Counted from the first letter of the stretch, positions 1 to 7,615 are shown. The stretch is 14,606 nt of DNA from an uncultured Lachnospiraceae bacterium (GCA_945787485.1 CALZHV010000039.1:1-14606); one strand, 5' to 3'. The notes: generated by a model not told the origin, from the sequence alone. Numbers and translations are program-made.

Positions 1-87
1 AAAAAAATTCGGAAATGAAGTACTCCCCAAAAGTCAGACTTAAAATCTTACAATTGGGTGTCGGTTCATTTCCGAATGCTTTTTTTA
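1..87 (-). terminator. Long nested hairpin terminator after the O-acylation operon
   Basis: Perfect 13-base arms (7-19 and 65-77) enclose a 45-base loop. The loop has its own short pairing, CCCAA at 26-30 with TTGGG at 54-58, and a small palindrome AAGTCAGACTT at 31-41. On the minus strand the stem runs straight into at least seven T residues at the window edge. On the plus strand a GC and seven T follow the stem, so it could act in both directions. It lies 35 bases after the stop of the SGNH gene. The loop is long for a simple intrinsic terminator. Confidence 0.6.
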
Positions 88-121
88 ATCCCGAATATAT
101 TAAATTGTCAGAATATTTAAT

Positions 122-1168
122 TTATTCCTCTGTTGATTTTTGTTTTGCTTTCCAATCTTCTTTGTTTTGGCCCATTACATATCCATATTTGCCTTCCCAA
201 ATATTACCCGGTACCTGTCTTTTGTCTTCTAACTCATAATTATCTTTAAGATATTTGCCCATGAAATCGGAAACCTTCTGAACACCATAAAAATTTAAGT
301 GGCCGGCGTCCATATAATCCTCATCCTGATTAAGCCCTATTTCATCATTGTAGTCATACAAATCTATATATGTGCAATCATTTTCTGCTGCATATTTTTC
401 CATTGCAGCATCATAATTAAAATCACCTTCGCATGGGATAGAATAAAATAGAAGCTCTATGTCATTTTCTTTACATGTTGCTACCAATTCATTCAAAATT
501 TCTACTGCACCTTCGGACAGTTTCTTCTGTTCCTGGGTAGCCGGGTCGGTAATCTCTACAGACTGTACTTTTTTTCCTGTAGGTATATTGAAATATCCCA
601 TTGTTTTCAAGAAATCCTCCGGCTTATACCATACATGGAAATTTTCAGAATTAAGCGTATTCCAGCTTGAGTGTAACTGACTAAAAGGGAAATAATATGC
701 TACATATCTTTCAAGCTCATTTCCAAATGCCTTTTTCAAATATTCCTGCTTATAAGGGAAATTACTCATCGCCTTGGTGTAGTATATTTCTCCATCCATG
801 TTCTGGTCTTCAATTACCTTGTTAATTCTGTATGTTTCAATAGCTACAACCTTAGGTTTTTGAGTTCTTATTGCATCATGAACAAACAATGCTTCAGTAC
901 TTAGCTTTTGCCAGTTACCGCCGTAATTGTATGCTCCTATTCCGTAATCCTCGTACATTTGCAGAGGGTCAATTCCTCTCCATCCGTGACTTGAGCCAAA
1001 AAATATAACGTCAAGTGAATTTTCCGGAAGCTCATGAAAGGCTTTTATGTTTGCCTTACATTGGTCAGTTTCATTCGGTCTTAATATAAACTGCGAAACG
1101 CTGAACATACCTATCAACATACATATTACAACTATACAACTTAACAATCTATATATCTTATTCTTCAT
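122..1168 (-). CDS. SGNH/DltD-like membrane-anchored acyltransferase partner
   Basis: A 348-residue protein with a single N-terminal membrane segment (about residues 7-29) and an otherwise extracytoplasmic domain. A GSSHG motif (58-62) matches the serine block of the SGNH/GDSL-like fold, and a D-x-x-H pair (D287, H290 in DAGHLNFYG) fits the catalytic Asp-His block. This is the pattern of DltD and AlgX/AlgJ-type proteins, which move acyl or acetyl groups onto surface polymers outside the membrane. It starts 37 bases after the MBOAT stop with no terminator between them, so the two form one operon, as in many MBOAT/SGNH pairs. The ribosome binding site is weak (GAGAG region). The acceptor polymer and acyl group cannot be read from the sequence. 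D-alanylation is unlikely because no dltA or dltC is seen nearby. Confidence 0.75.
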   Translation of the reverse strand: MKNKIYRLLSCIVVICMLIGMFSVSQFILRPNETDQCKANIKAFHELPENSLDVIFFGSSHGWRGIDPLQMYEDYGIGAYNYGGNWQKLSTEALFVHDAIRTQKPKVVAIETYRINKVIEDQNMDGEIYYTKAMSNFPYKQEYLKKAFGNELERYVAYYFPFSQLHSSWNTLNSENFHVWYKPEDFLKTMGYFNIPTGKKVQSVEITDPATQEQKKLSEGAVEILNELVATCKENDIELLFYSIPCEGDFNYDAAMEKYAAENDCTYIDLYDYNDEIGLNQDEDYMDAGHLNFYGVQKVSDFMGKYLKDNYELEDKRQVPGNIWEGKYGYVMGQNKEDWKAKQKSTEE

Positions 1169-1205
1169 ATTTTTCTCTCAATCTTTCTTCAAAAAGTATT
1201 ATTTA

Positions 1206-2678
1206 TCAGAACTGGAAGTAGATAAAGCTTGCCGCCTCATAGCTTGGGCCCCAGATACCAAAAAGTGCAACGAGCCATATGGAAACAACAACAACCAGCC
1301 ATCTAACCCACAAATCCGGTTTTATAATACAATCTCGTATTACTATTCCTCTATATTTCATTATGTCCGCAAACAACAATATGAATAGTGATACGATCAT
1401 TACAGTAAAATTCATTCGGTCTAATCCACAGGTATACAGTGAATCATCAAAGAATATCCATAAATTGTTTTCTGAAAACATTAACTTAATCATTTCAAAT
1501 GCATCGCCCATAGAAGCAGCTCTAAAGAAAATTAATGAAAAGGCTACAAGGCAAAATGTAACAATTGTCTTTATTATTACATGTCCTGCTGACTCTCTGT
1601 TTAAATGCAGAACTGAAACGATTTTATCCCGAACAGGTTTTAATTCATCTCCTATAATCTGATACACTCCATTAATGAGTCCCCATGTGACATATGTCAT
1701 ATTTGCTCCATGCCATAAACCGCTCAAGCCAAATACGATTAACTTGTTTAAATGCTTTCTAAACTTTCCTTTTTTGCTTCCTCCAAGAGGGAAATATACA
1801 TAATCTTTAAACCATGTAGTAAGTGAAATGTGCCATCTTCTCCAAAATTCTCCTACAGTTTTTGAAAGGAAAGGTGCATCAAAGTTTTCCATAAGATTAA
1901 TTCCCATTAACTTGGCAGTACCCATAGCAATAACAGAATATCCGTAGAAATCACAATATACCTGAACCAGGAATAATGCTGCCGCAATCACTATATACCA
2001 TCCGGTATATGATGCGTAATCGCCAAATATGGTATCCACAAATACCGCTGTTCTGTCTGCAAGTACTATTTTAAGGAAAAATCCCCAAATCATTAAGAGT
2101 ATTCCTTCCCTTGCATTCTCAAATGAAAAGTCCTTTGGCTCTGCAAGCTGCTTCATAAGATTTTTTGAACGCTCAATCGGGCCTGCAACAAGCTGTGGGA
2201 AGAACGATACAAACAATGCATATTTAAGCACATTTTTCTCCGGCTTTACTTCTCCTCTGTATACATCAATAGTGTAACTTAATGCCTGGAATATATAAAA
2301 TGATATTCCCATTGGGAGAATTACGTCAATTTTAGGTACGTTTAGCTGTATATTTAATAATGAAAATGCACTCTGTACCGTATCAAATGCAAAATTAAAA
2401 TATTTAAAGAAAAATAATATTCCAAGATTCAGAATAATACACGTCGCGACTACTATTTTTTTAAGCTTTGTTTTTTCAAATTTACCAATAAGCAACGCAC
2501 TTGTATATGTCAGAATTGTCGATGTAAAGAGCAAAATTGCATATTTAGCATTCCAACACATGTAAAAATAGTAACTAGAAATTAATAGCCAGATGTATCG
2601 TATTTTCTTAGGTAAAATAAAATAAACCAACAACACAATCGGCAAAAAAATCATAAATTCTTCAGAATTAAAAAACAT
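1206..2678 (-). CDS. MBOAT family membrane O-acyltransferase (AlgI/DltB type)
   Basis: A 490-residue polytopic membrane protein, close to the usual 470-500 residues of AlgI-type enzymes. Family hallmarks are visible: PMGISFYIFQALSYTIDVYRG (about 122-142), PQLVAGPIER (161-170), GEFWRRWHISLTTWFKDYVY (276-295) and SGLWHGANMTYVTWG (319-333). H323 is the invariant MBOAT histidine and H283 is the second conserved histidine. The family passes an acyl group, often acetyl, from a cytoplasmic donor across the membrane to a partner SGNH protein or a cell-surface polymer. The next gene encodes such a partner. The start ATG follows a GTAGGAAC ribosome binding site. Its substrate could be an exopolysaccharide, a teichoic acid or another wall polymer; nothing in the window decides this. 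Confidence 0.9.
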   Translation of the reverse strand: MFFNSEEFMIFLPIVLLVYFILPKKIRYIWLLISSYYFYMCWNAKYAILLFTSTILTYTSALLIGKFEKTKLKKIVVATCIILNLGILFFFKYFNFAFDTVQSAFSLLNIQLNVPKIDVILPMGISFYIFQALSYTIDVYRGEVKPEKNVLKYALFVSFFPQLVAGPIERSKNLMKQLAEPKDFSFENAREGILLMIWGFFLKIVLADRTAVFVDTIFGDYASYTGWYIVIAAALFLVQVYCDFYGYSVIAMGTAKLMGINLMENFDAPFLSKTVGEFWRRWHISLTTWFKDYVYFPLGGSKKGKFRKHLNKLIVFGLSGLWHGANMTYVTWGLINGVYQIIGDELKPVRDKIVSVLHLNRESAGHVIIKTIVTFCLVAFSLIFFRAASMGDAFEMIKLMFSENNLWIFFDDSLYTCGLDRMNFTVMIVSLFILLFADIMKYRGIVIRDCIIKPDLWVRWLVVVVSIWLVALFGIWGPSYEAASFIYFQF

Positions 2679-2710
2679 TTTCTGTTCCTACACTTTCGTT
2701 TATTCATTTC

Positions 2711-2730
2711 AATTGTTAAAGCTAACAATT
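2711..2730. promoter_or_regulatory. Inverted repeat touching a possible -10 upstream of the MBOAT gene
   Basis: AATTGTTA and TAACAATT form perfect 8-base arms around the 4-base centre AAGC. The palindrome overlaps the edge of a TATAAT at 2728-2733 read on the minus strand, although no good -35 stands 16-18 bases above that TATAAT. Alternatively it lies in the 5' leader of a transcript from the promoter at 2840-2868. It could be an operator or a leader hairpin. No regulator gene is adjacent. Confidence 0.4.
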
Positions 2731-2839
2731 ATATTCATTTGAAAATAAAAATAATCATTATATGCAACTTTTCTTTAACAAAGTAACATTTCGCTCATAA
2801 TTATTTCATTTTTAATAATGCTGAATGTCTAACATTTTG

Positions 2840-2868
2840 ATGTTATATGACAATTCCAAAAAAGTCAA
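2840..2868 (-). promoter_or_regulatory. Candidate sigma-A promoter of the MBOAT/SGNH operon
   Basis: On the minus strand TTGACT (2868-2863) and TAACAT (2845-2840) are separated by exactly 17 bases. Transcription would begin near 2833, giving a leader of about 155 bases before the MBOAT start. The -35 matches five of six consensus positions and the -10 four of six. The tract is very AT-rich, so chance matches are possible. Confidence 0.45.
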
Positions 2869-2880
2869 TATACATTATAT

Positions 2881-2908
2881 TAATTGGTAAAAGCTAATTG
2901 GTAAAAGC
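2881..2908. repeat. Perfect 14-base tandem duplication
   Basis: TAATTGGTAAAAGC occurs twice head to tail with no mismatch, between the stop of the FAD/Rieske gene (2934) and the putative promoter of the MBOAT operon. It resembles a recent slippage duplication. No clear terminator for the FAD/Rieske gene is seen around it. Confidence 0.85.
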
Positions 2909-2933
2909 TTCATAATTTTTTTATTAATTTCAC

Positions 2934-4304
2934 TTATCTTTTTTGCTTTAAATTATACTTTGCGGGATTATCCTTTAATCCGCCATTTTTATGATAAGAC
3001 GAACCATGGCATGAACACTCCCACGATGACTCCTCCGGGTTCCAATCAAGTTTACAGCCAAGGTGAGTGCATCTTTTTTGTGACGGTCCAACTAATCCTT
3101 TTGTTAGTCCCGATACGCTCTCCCACATATCAATTAATAAATTTTTAATACCTGCACAGAAATATAGTCTCTGTGGACTGAAAATATTATTCTTTTCACA
3201 TCTGTTTTTGCAAATTTGATTACTTATAATTTCAGCTGCAATCATTGACGATGTCATTCCCCATTTTTTAAAACCTGTTGCTACATACCGGTTTTTTTGA
3301 AACAGGGAATATCTTCCTATAAATGGTACATCGTCATGAGGCATACAGTCCTGTGCAGACCAGCTGTAAGCTATTTCAGCCTCAGGATAATACAGTTTTA
3401 CTTTATTCTTAAGAAATGAATATCCTAACAATTCGCCTTTTTTCTGTCTGCATATACATTTTCCGGTTCTATGTCCTCCACCACCCAAAAGCAGATAATC
3501 TCCTGCGCTTCTTAACGATAATCCGCCCTCATCTATACTATAATACATTCCGTTTAAACTTTTCTGATTTGAAAGTGCGACTACATAACTTCTTTCCTGG
3601 TGCTGTCTCAAGAAATAAAAACCCGGTATGTTTGTAATCGGATAATGTGTTGCAAAAATTATGTTACAAGCCTTAATTTGCGCATTTTCCATATACACAG
3701 TTTTATTTTTTACTGAAAGCACCTTCGTGTGTTCATATACTACAAGCTGATTTGAAAGATGTTTTAAAAACTCAAGAGGATGAAATTGTGCCTGGTTAGG
3801 AAAACCAACCGCAGCTTTTATCTTAAAAGGAAGTTCACTTATTCTTTCGCCCTCTATCCACACAGCATCTATACCAATCATACGTGCAGCATTCATTTCC
3901 TTTCTGAGCTTTGCAACATTATCGTCTGTAACAGTATATAAATATGCCGGTTTCTTTTCAAAATGGCACTCAATTTTTTCTTCCTTTATTATTTTTTCAA
4001 ACATGTGTATTGCATTTTCATTGGCAAGCGCATATAAATAAGCCTGCTTCTTTCCAATCTTGTTAATCATTTTGTCATAGCATAAACCATGTTGACTTGT
4101 GATTTTGGCTGTGGTGTTTCCCGTCTGTCCTCCTCCAATTTCATCTGCATCAACAACTACAACTTCCCGTCCTTGTTTTTGTAAAAACCATGCAATAAGA
4201 ACACCTGCCATTCCGGCACCGATTACTACGTTTTCAACCTGCAGGCTACCCTTTAATTCAGACCTTTTTGATAATTCCACTTCTGATTTCCAAATAGATT
4301 TCAT
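2934..4304 (-). CDS. FAD-dependent oxidoreductase with C-terminal Rieske 2Fe-2S domain
   Basis: A 456-residue fusion. The N-terminus carries a Rossmann FAD-binding signature, VIGAGMAG (G29, G31, G34), ending in an acidic VVDADEIGGG that would hold the ribose. The body resembles DadA/glycine-oxidase-type flavoproteins (DAO fold). The C-terminus is a compact Rieske domain with ligands C412 and H414 in CTHLGC and C430 and H433 in CSCHGS. Fusions of this plan occur in Firmicutes (YhfW-like proteins, usually near 500 residues); their substrates are poorly known. The Rieske part ends shortly after its NPAKYNL motif, so it is near the minimum length. The start ATG has an AGAGGAG site at good spacing. 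It lies 70 bases after the antiporter stop with no strong terminator, so co-transcription is plausible. A TATAAT in that gap lacks a good -35. Confidence 0.85.
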   Translation of the reverse strand: MKSIWKSEVELSKRSELKGSLQVENVVIGAGMAGVLIAWFLQKQGREVVVVDADEIGGGQTGNTTAKITSQHGLCYDKMINKIGKKQAYLYALANENAIHMFEKIIKEEKIECHFEKKPAYLYTVTDDNVAKLRKEMNAARMIGIDAVWIEGERISELPFKIKAAVGFPNQAQFHPLEFLKHLSNQLVVYEHTKVLSVKNKTVYMENAQIKACNIIFATHYPITNIPGFYFLRQHQERSYVVALSNQKSLNGMYYSIDEGGLSLRSAGDYLLLGGGGHRTGKCICRQKKGELLGYSFLKNKVKLYYPEAEIAYSWSAQDCMPHDDVPFIGRYSLFQKNRYVATGFKKWGMTSSMIAAEIISNQICKNRCEKNNIFSPQRLYFCAGIKNLLIDMWESVSGLTKGLVGPSQKRCTHLGCKLDWNPEESSWECSCHGSSYHKNGGLKDNPAKYNLKQKR

Positions 4305-4374
4305 AGAAATAATCTCCTCTTTTTTTAGAAATAGTATTTCCGAATTGTGGAATTATATGTTTTATTTAACGATG

Positions 4375-5328
4375 CTAATTAAAAAGCAGAAATACAAAAT
4401 ATCCGCAATAAGAAAAAAGCATTATCGCACCACTTAACCTTGTTAATTTTTTTGTTTTTACTACACAGGCGAAAAGAACAATTGCGGAAATAATCATTAT
4501 ACCGGAATCTATTATGAATTTTTTATCATATGGAACAACCGTCAACAAAGCAGTTGTTCCAACTATAAACAATATATTAAATATATTACTTCCGACTATA
4601 TTTCCTATGGCAATATCAGCGTTCCCCTTTTTTGCGGCTACAACTGATGTAAAAAGCTCCGGCAGGGATGTTCCAAGTGCAACTAACGTAAGTCCTATGA
4701 AGCGCTCGCTCATTCCAATAATTCGTGCCAATTCGGTTGCTCCGTAAACTGCGAGCTTACTTCCTACAATTATTGCAGCAATACCTCCTACTACATACAA
4801 TATTAGCATCCAGCCTTTGACCTTCTTTTTTTCATCGTCTTCTTCTTTTTGTTCCTTATTGTTCTTAGAGTTAAAGAATAAATATACCAGATAACAAACG
4901 AATAATATCCATAATATGACTCCTTCAATAAATGTTATTTTGTTATCCAATCCCATAACCAATAAGACTGCGGAACAAATAATCATGAACGGTATTTCAT
5001 ACATCACGGTAGATTTCGCAACTGCAACAGGAATAATAAGTGAGGTTATACCCAATATTATGAATGTATTCAGTATATTACTCCCTACAATGTTTCCTAT
5101 TGTTATATCTGCATTTCCTTTGAAAGCAGCTGTAATACTTACAGCCGCTTCCGGAAAGCTCGTGCCCATTGCAACAATCGTTAATCCTATTATCAATTGT
5201 GGAATTCCAAGCCTTGCTGCAAAGCCTGAAGCACCTTCAACAAAATAATCAGAGCCTTTAACGAGCATCAAAAACCCAAAAACAAGCGCAACTACGGAAA
5301 TGATTATTGTTATTATATTAAATCCCAT
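4375..5328 (-). CDS. Calcium/sodium antiporter (CaCA family, YrbG/CaxA-like)
   Basis: A 317-residue membrane protein of normal family length with about ten hydrophobic segments. The two inverted alpha-repeats that define cation/Ca2+ exchangers are clear: GTSFPE (55-60) with GNIVGSN (78-84), and GTSLPE (219-224) with GNIVGSN (242-248). The Glu residues in the GTS-x-PE motifs bind the cation. A charged, Lys/Glu/Asp-rich loop (about 154-172) joins the halves. In prokaryotes this family exports Ca2+ in exchange for Na+ or H+, though the ion preference cannot be read here. Translation starts at ATG behind a near-perfect AAAGGAGG site. The gene ends in TAG. A perfect 8-base hairpin lies between it and the upstream small membrane protein gene, and no separate promoter was recognised in the gap. 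Confidence 0.9.
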   Translation of the reverse strand: MGFNIITIIISVVALVFGFLMLVKGSDYFVEGASGFAARLGIPQLIIGLTIVAMGTSFPEAAVSITAAFKGNADITIGNIVGSNILNTFIILGITSLIIPVAVAKSTVMYEIPFMIICSAVLLVMGLDNKITFIEGVILWILFVCYLVYLFFNSKNNKEQKEEDDEKKKVKGWMLILYVVGGIAAIIVGSKLAVYGATELARIIGMSERFIGLTLVALGTSLPELFTSVVAAKKGNADIAIGNIVGSNIFNILFIVGTTALLTVVPYDKKFIIDSGIMIISAIVLFACVVKTKKLTRLSGAIMLFSYCGYFVFLLFN

Positions 5329-5359
5329 ATTATATCCTCCTTTTTTGTACGCAAAATAA

Positions 5360-5379
5360 ACCTATGAATTATCATAGGT
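5360..5379. terminator. Perfect palindromic hairpin between small membrane gene and antiporter
   Basis: ACCTATGA and TCATAGGT pair perfectly around the loop ATTA. On the minus strand the stem is followed by TTTATTTT, so it may be a weak or leaky intrinsic terminator for the gene ending at 5398. It stands just before the antiporter ribosome binding site, so a protein-binding operator or leader element is the alternative. Confidence 0.4.
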
Positions 5380-5397
5380 GGAAAAATATTGGGATTA

Positions 5398-5796
5398 TTA
5401 TGCTTTTTGCCCATCCTGTTTGTGAATAAATCTTATGACAAATCTATGACTACAATTAGAAACAAAGTAATATAAACTTAAGATTGATATAGATATTACA
5501 AAAAAAGCCGGCAAATCAATTGTAACAAAAAGGAACTCTACATTGCATCCGACTGTTTTCTTTTGAAGCTTAGCTTGCCTTTGAAGCACACTTTGGGCTG
5601 CTGAGCGCAAAAAGCTCTGTGCACATACAATTTTATTTACAGAAAGCTCCTGTGCATCTAAACAGCTTTGATTAATAGGAGTATCAGCACCTCCTATCTG
5701 TGAAAAATCTGTTTTTGTAGCAAATAAAGAGAGTAGAATAAACGATAAGATTATAATTGAAAAAATTTTTTTATTATAAAAAAGCTTCCTATCCAT
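5398..5796 (-). CDS. Small two-TM membrane protein of unknown function
   Basis: I do not recognise this 132-residue protein. It has a hydrophobic N-terminal segment (about 10-26), a polar middle of roughly 65 residues, a second membrane segment (about 92-112) and a short basic tail. The first segment could be a signal anchor with the middle region outside the cell. Four cysteines are present (45, 58, 84, 115), three in the middle region. The gene looks real: ATG follows a GAGGGAG site at about 9 bases and a good promoter lies upstream (5859-5887). The terminator of the chemotaxis gene separates it from that neighbour. It may be transcribed with the antiporter through the hairpin at 5360-5379. 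Confidence 0.6.
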   Translation of the reverse strand: MDRKLFYNKKIFSIIILSFILLSLFATKTDFSQIGGADTPINQSCLDAQELSVNKIVCAQSFLRSAAQSVLQRQAKLQKKTVGCNVEFLFVTIDLPAFFVISISILSLYYFVSNCSHRFVIRFIHKQDGQKA

Positions 5797-5858
5797 AAAT
5801 TAATACTCCCTCTTAATAATTATATTATAATATCGTTTTCTTCATGAATATGTGCTTA

Positions 5859-5887
5859 ATTATAACATAGCAAATATTTGATAACAA
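5859..5887 (-). promoter_or_regulatory. Sigma-A-type promoter of the small membrane protein gene
   Basis: On the minus strand TTGTTA (5887-5882) and a perfect TATAAT (5864-5859) are separated by 17 bases. The start site would be near 5852, about 55 bases before the ATG at 5796. It lies just past the terminator of the chemotaxis gene, which fits an independent transcription unit. Confidence 0.6.
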
Positions 5888-5915
5888 TATTGACATTTCT
5901 TTTATGATTGCATTT

Positions 5916-5956
5916 AAAAAGCCTCCAGACATTGAAACATTTGCCTGAAGGCTTTT
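5916..5956 (-). terminator. Intrinsic terminator of the chemotaxis receptor gene
   Basis: A nine-base stem (AAAAAGCCT with AGGCTTTTT) is extended after one mismatch by CAG/CTG and closes a 14-base loop. It lies 18 bases after the stop at 5975 and ends in a T-run on the minus strand. The A/T symmetry suggests it may work in both directions. Confidence 0.8.
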
Positions 5957-5974
5957 TATTAAGTAATATATTTA

Positions 5975-7456
5975 TTATGATTCTACTGCAGACAGTTCGT
6001 TTGCAAGATTGCTGAGAACTTCTATTATCTCTTCAACCTCACCGGCAACACTGCTGTTTTGCTCGCTTGTTTCCAATGTTTCGTTAGAATGTGCGGTAAC
6101 TTCCTCTGTTGCTGCTGAGATTGTCTCAATTCCACGAATAACCTGTTCATTTGCTTCAGTAAGACCTGTTACCTGTTCACGAAGCTTTTCAGCCTCATAA
6201 AATACCATATCTGCTTTTACAGCAATTTCTTCGAAGCTGTGTGCAGTCTTATTTGCAACAACATTTTGCTCACTTGCATTTCTAAGCATATCACCTATTA
6301 CATCTACCATTTTTGATAATTCCTTAGATACATTGCCGATAAGCTCTGTAATGTTAACAGTCGCCTCTGCTGTCTGAGTAGATAGATTTGATATTTCAGA
6401 TGCAACAACCGCAAAGCCTCTTCCTGCTTCTCCCGCTCTTGCAGCCTCTATACTGGCATTTAACGCAAGTAAGCTCGTCTGCGATGTAATTCCATTTATC
6501 AATTCAATAATAGACTGCATCTTTTCAGCATATTCACTCAATTTTTCTATCTGGGCAGATACATTCTGATTAGATTGGTTTGACAACTCTACATGACGAA
6601 TCAATTCATCAATATTAATCTTGGATGCCTCAATCTCTTCTTTTGTTTTTCCAATATTATCTGATATTGTATCTGTTGAGGAGCTAACCTGACAAATTGC
6701 ATTGTAAATATCCTCTGTCTTTTCCATCTGCATTTGAATAGATTCAACAGTTTCACCGGTTCCCTGTGTCACTTCTTCCATGGACATTTTAGTTTTATTT
6801 GCTGTATCACTCAGTACTTCCATCTTTTGTGATGCAGTACCTATATTCTCCGACATCTGATTGGATACACGAAGAATCTGTTCCATAAGATTTGCTACTC
6901 TTTCCTTCTCTGCTTCAATCTGTGCCATACGATTATGATTTGTAAGCGATGCTGCGATGGTACTCATCGACATACACAATGTAAACATAATTAATGATGC
7001 AATTCTTATTTCAACATCCGGAAGATTGCTTGAAGCAATTTGATGCGTTACAGCCAAATAAATAACATGTATAATATTACTTATTGTGACAAGAAGCATA
7101 TATCTAAATGTCAGCTTATTATCGTTATAGCAAAGCAAAATAACAGCCACCATAATTGAATAAATATAAGCAATGTTAGATATAGTAGTAAATATTATAA
7201 ACAAGTTAAATATCAAAAAGCCACCTGCTAAAACATATCTCATCTTGTCAGATTCTTTATCTTTAGCAAGCAAAATTTTACATATGATAAACGGAACAAG
7301 TAGTAATATAAGAAATACAACAAAATACGATACTGTCCTGCTCTTTTTTAAAACTTCAATAAAATAGCTAACAGAAAGAACCACAGTCAAAACAGTATAA
7401 CAGAACATAGCTGTGGAATTTACGCGGCTTTTATCCGAAACTTTGCTAAAATCCAT
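5975..7456 (-). CDS. Methyl-accepting chemotaxis protein with six-TM N-terminus
   Basis: A 493-residue transducer. The C-terminal half is a long coiled coil with the universally conserved hairpin tip EAARAGEAGRGFAVVA (about 337-352), which contacts CheW and CheA. The N-terminal 170 residues hold about six membrane segments (roughly 16-35, 43-62, 73-90, 91-110, 117-138, 150-170) with only short loops and no large extracellular ligand domain. No HAMP domain is apparent: the last helix leads directly to the coiled coil. Such receptors may sense membrane state or a ligand within the membrane; that is inference. I chose the ATG at 7456 because AAGGGGG sits 9 bases before it. An in-frame GTG at 7507 would add 17 residues, would place that site inside the coding region, and lies only a few bases from the -10 box. 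No other chemotaxis gene is near. Confidence 0.92.
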   Translation of the reverse strand: MDFSKVSDKSRVNSTAMFCYTVLTVVLSVSYFIEVLKKSRTVSYFVVFLILLLVPFIICKILLAKDKESDKMRYVLAGGFLIFNLFIIFTTISNIAYIYSIMVAVILLCYNDNKLTFRYMLLVTISNIIHVIYLAVTHQIASSNLPDVEIRIASLIMFTLCMSMSTIAASLTNHNRMAQIEAEKERVANLMEQILRVSNQMSENIGTASQKMEVLSDTANKTKMSMEEVTQGTGETVESIQMQMEKTEDIYNAICQVSSSTDTISDNIGKTKEEIEASKINIDELIRHVELSNQSNQNVSAQIEKLSEYAEKMQSIIELINGITSQTSLLALNASIEAARAGEAGRGFAVVASEISNLSTQTAEATVNITELIGNVSKELSKMVDVIGDMLRNASEQNVVANKTAHSFEEIAVKADMVFYEAEKLREQVTGLTEANEQVIRGIETISAATEEVTAHSNETLETSEQNSSVAGEVEEIIEVLSNLANELSAVES

Positions 7457-7497
7457 AACACGCTTCCCCCTTTGTATACGTTCGAATAATATGTCTA

Positions 7498-7526
7498 ATT
7501 TTATCACAAAACTTATGTAACATCAA
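7498..7526 (-). promoter_or_regulatory. Promoter of the chemotaxis receptor gene
   Basis: TTGATG (7526-7521) and TAAAAT (7503-7498) on the minus strand are spaced by exactly 17 bases and lie about 45 bases before the chosen ATG. This is a housekeeping-type promoter. I saw no sigma-D (flagellar) type GCCGATAA element here. Confidence 0.6.
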
Positions 7527-7540
7527 ATATTTATTATCAA

Positions 7541-7560
7541 TTTTCATTAATTTTCATTAA
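7541..7560. repeat. Perfect 10-base tandem duplication
   Basis: TTTTCATTAA occurs twice head to tail just upstream of the chemotaxis receptor promoter. It is a short AT-rich slippage repeat with no evident role. Confidence 0.8.
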
Positions 7561-7615
7561 TTATTTTATTATTTTTTATTGTTGTTGTGCCTTTTTTGTG
7601 TAATGCTTTATCAAA

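Noticed and set aside
1279..1662. A 127-codon open frame on the plus strand inside the MBOAT gene
   Set aside because: It is antisense to conserved MBOAT coding sequence and its product has no recognisable features.
122..2678. Assignment as a dlt (D-alanyl-teichoic acid) operon
   Set aside because: DltA and DltC are absent, and MBOAT plus SGNH pairs serve many other polymers.
7456..7507. GTG start at 7507 for the chemotaxis receptor
   Set aside because: It lies almost on the -10 box, and the strong AAGGGGG site serves the ATG at 7456.
7457..7530. Flagellar sigma-D promoter for the chemotaxis receptor
   Set aside because: No TAAA-N15-GCCGATAA-like element was found, while a good housekeeping promoter with 17-base spacing is present.
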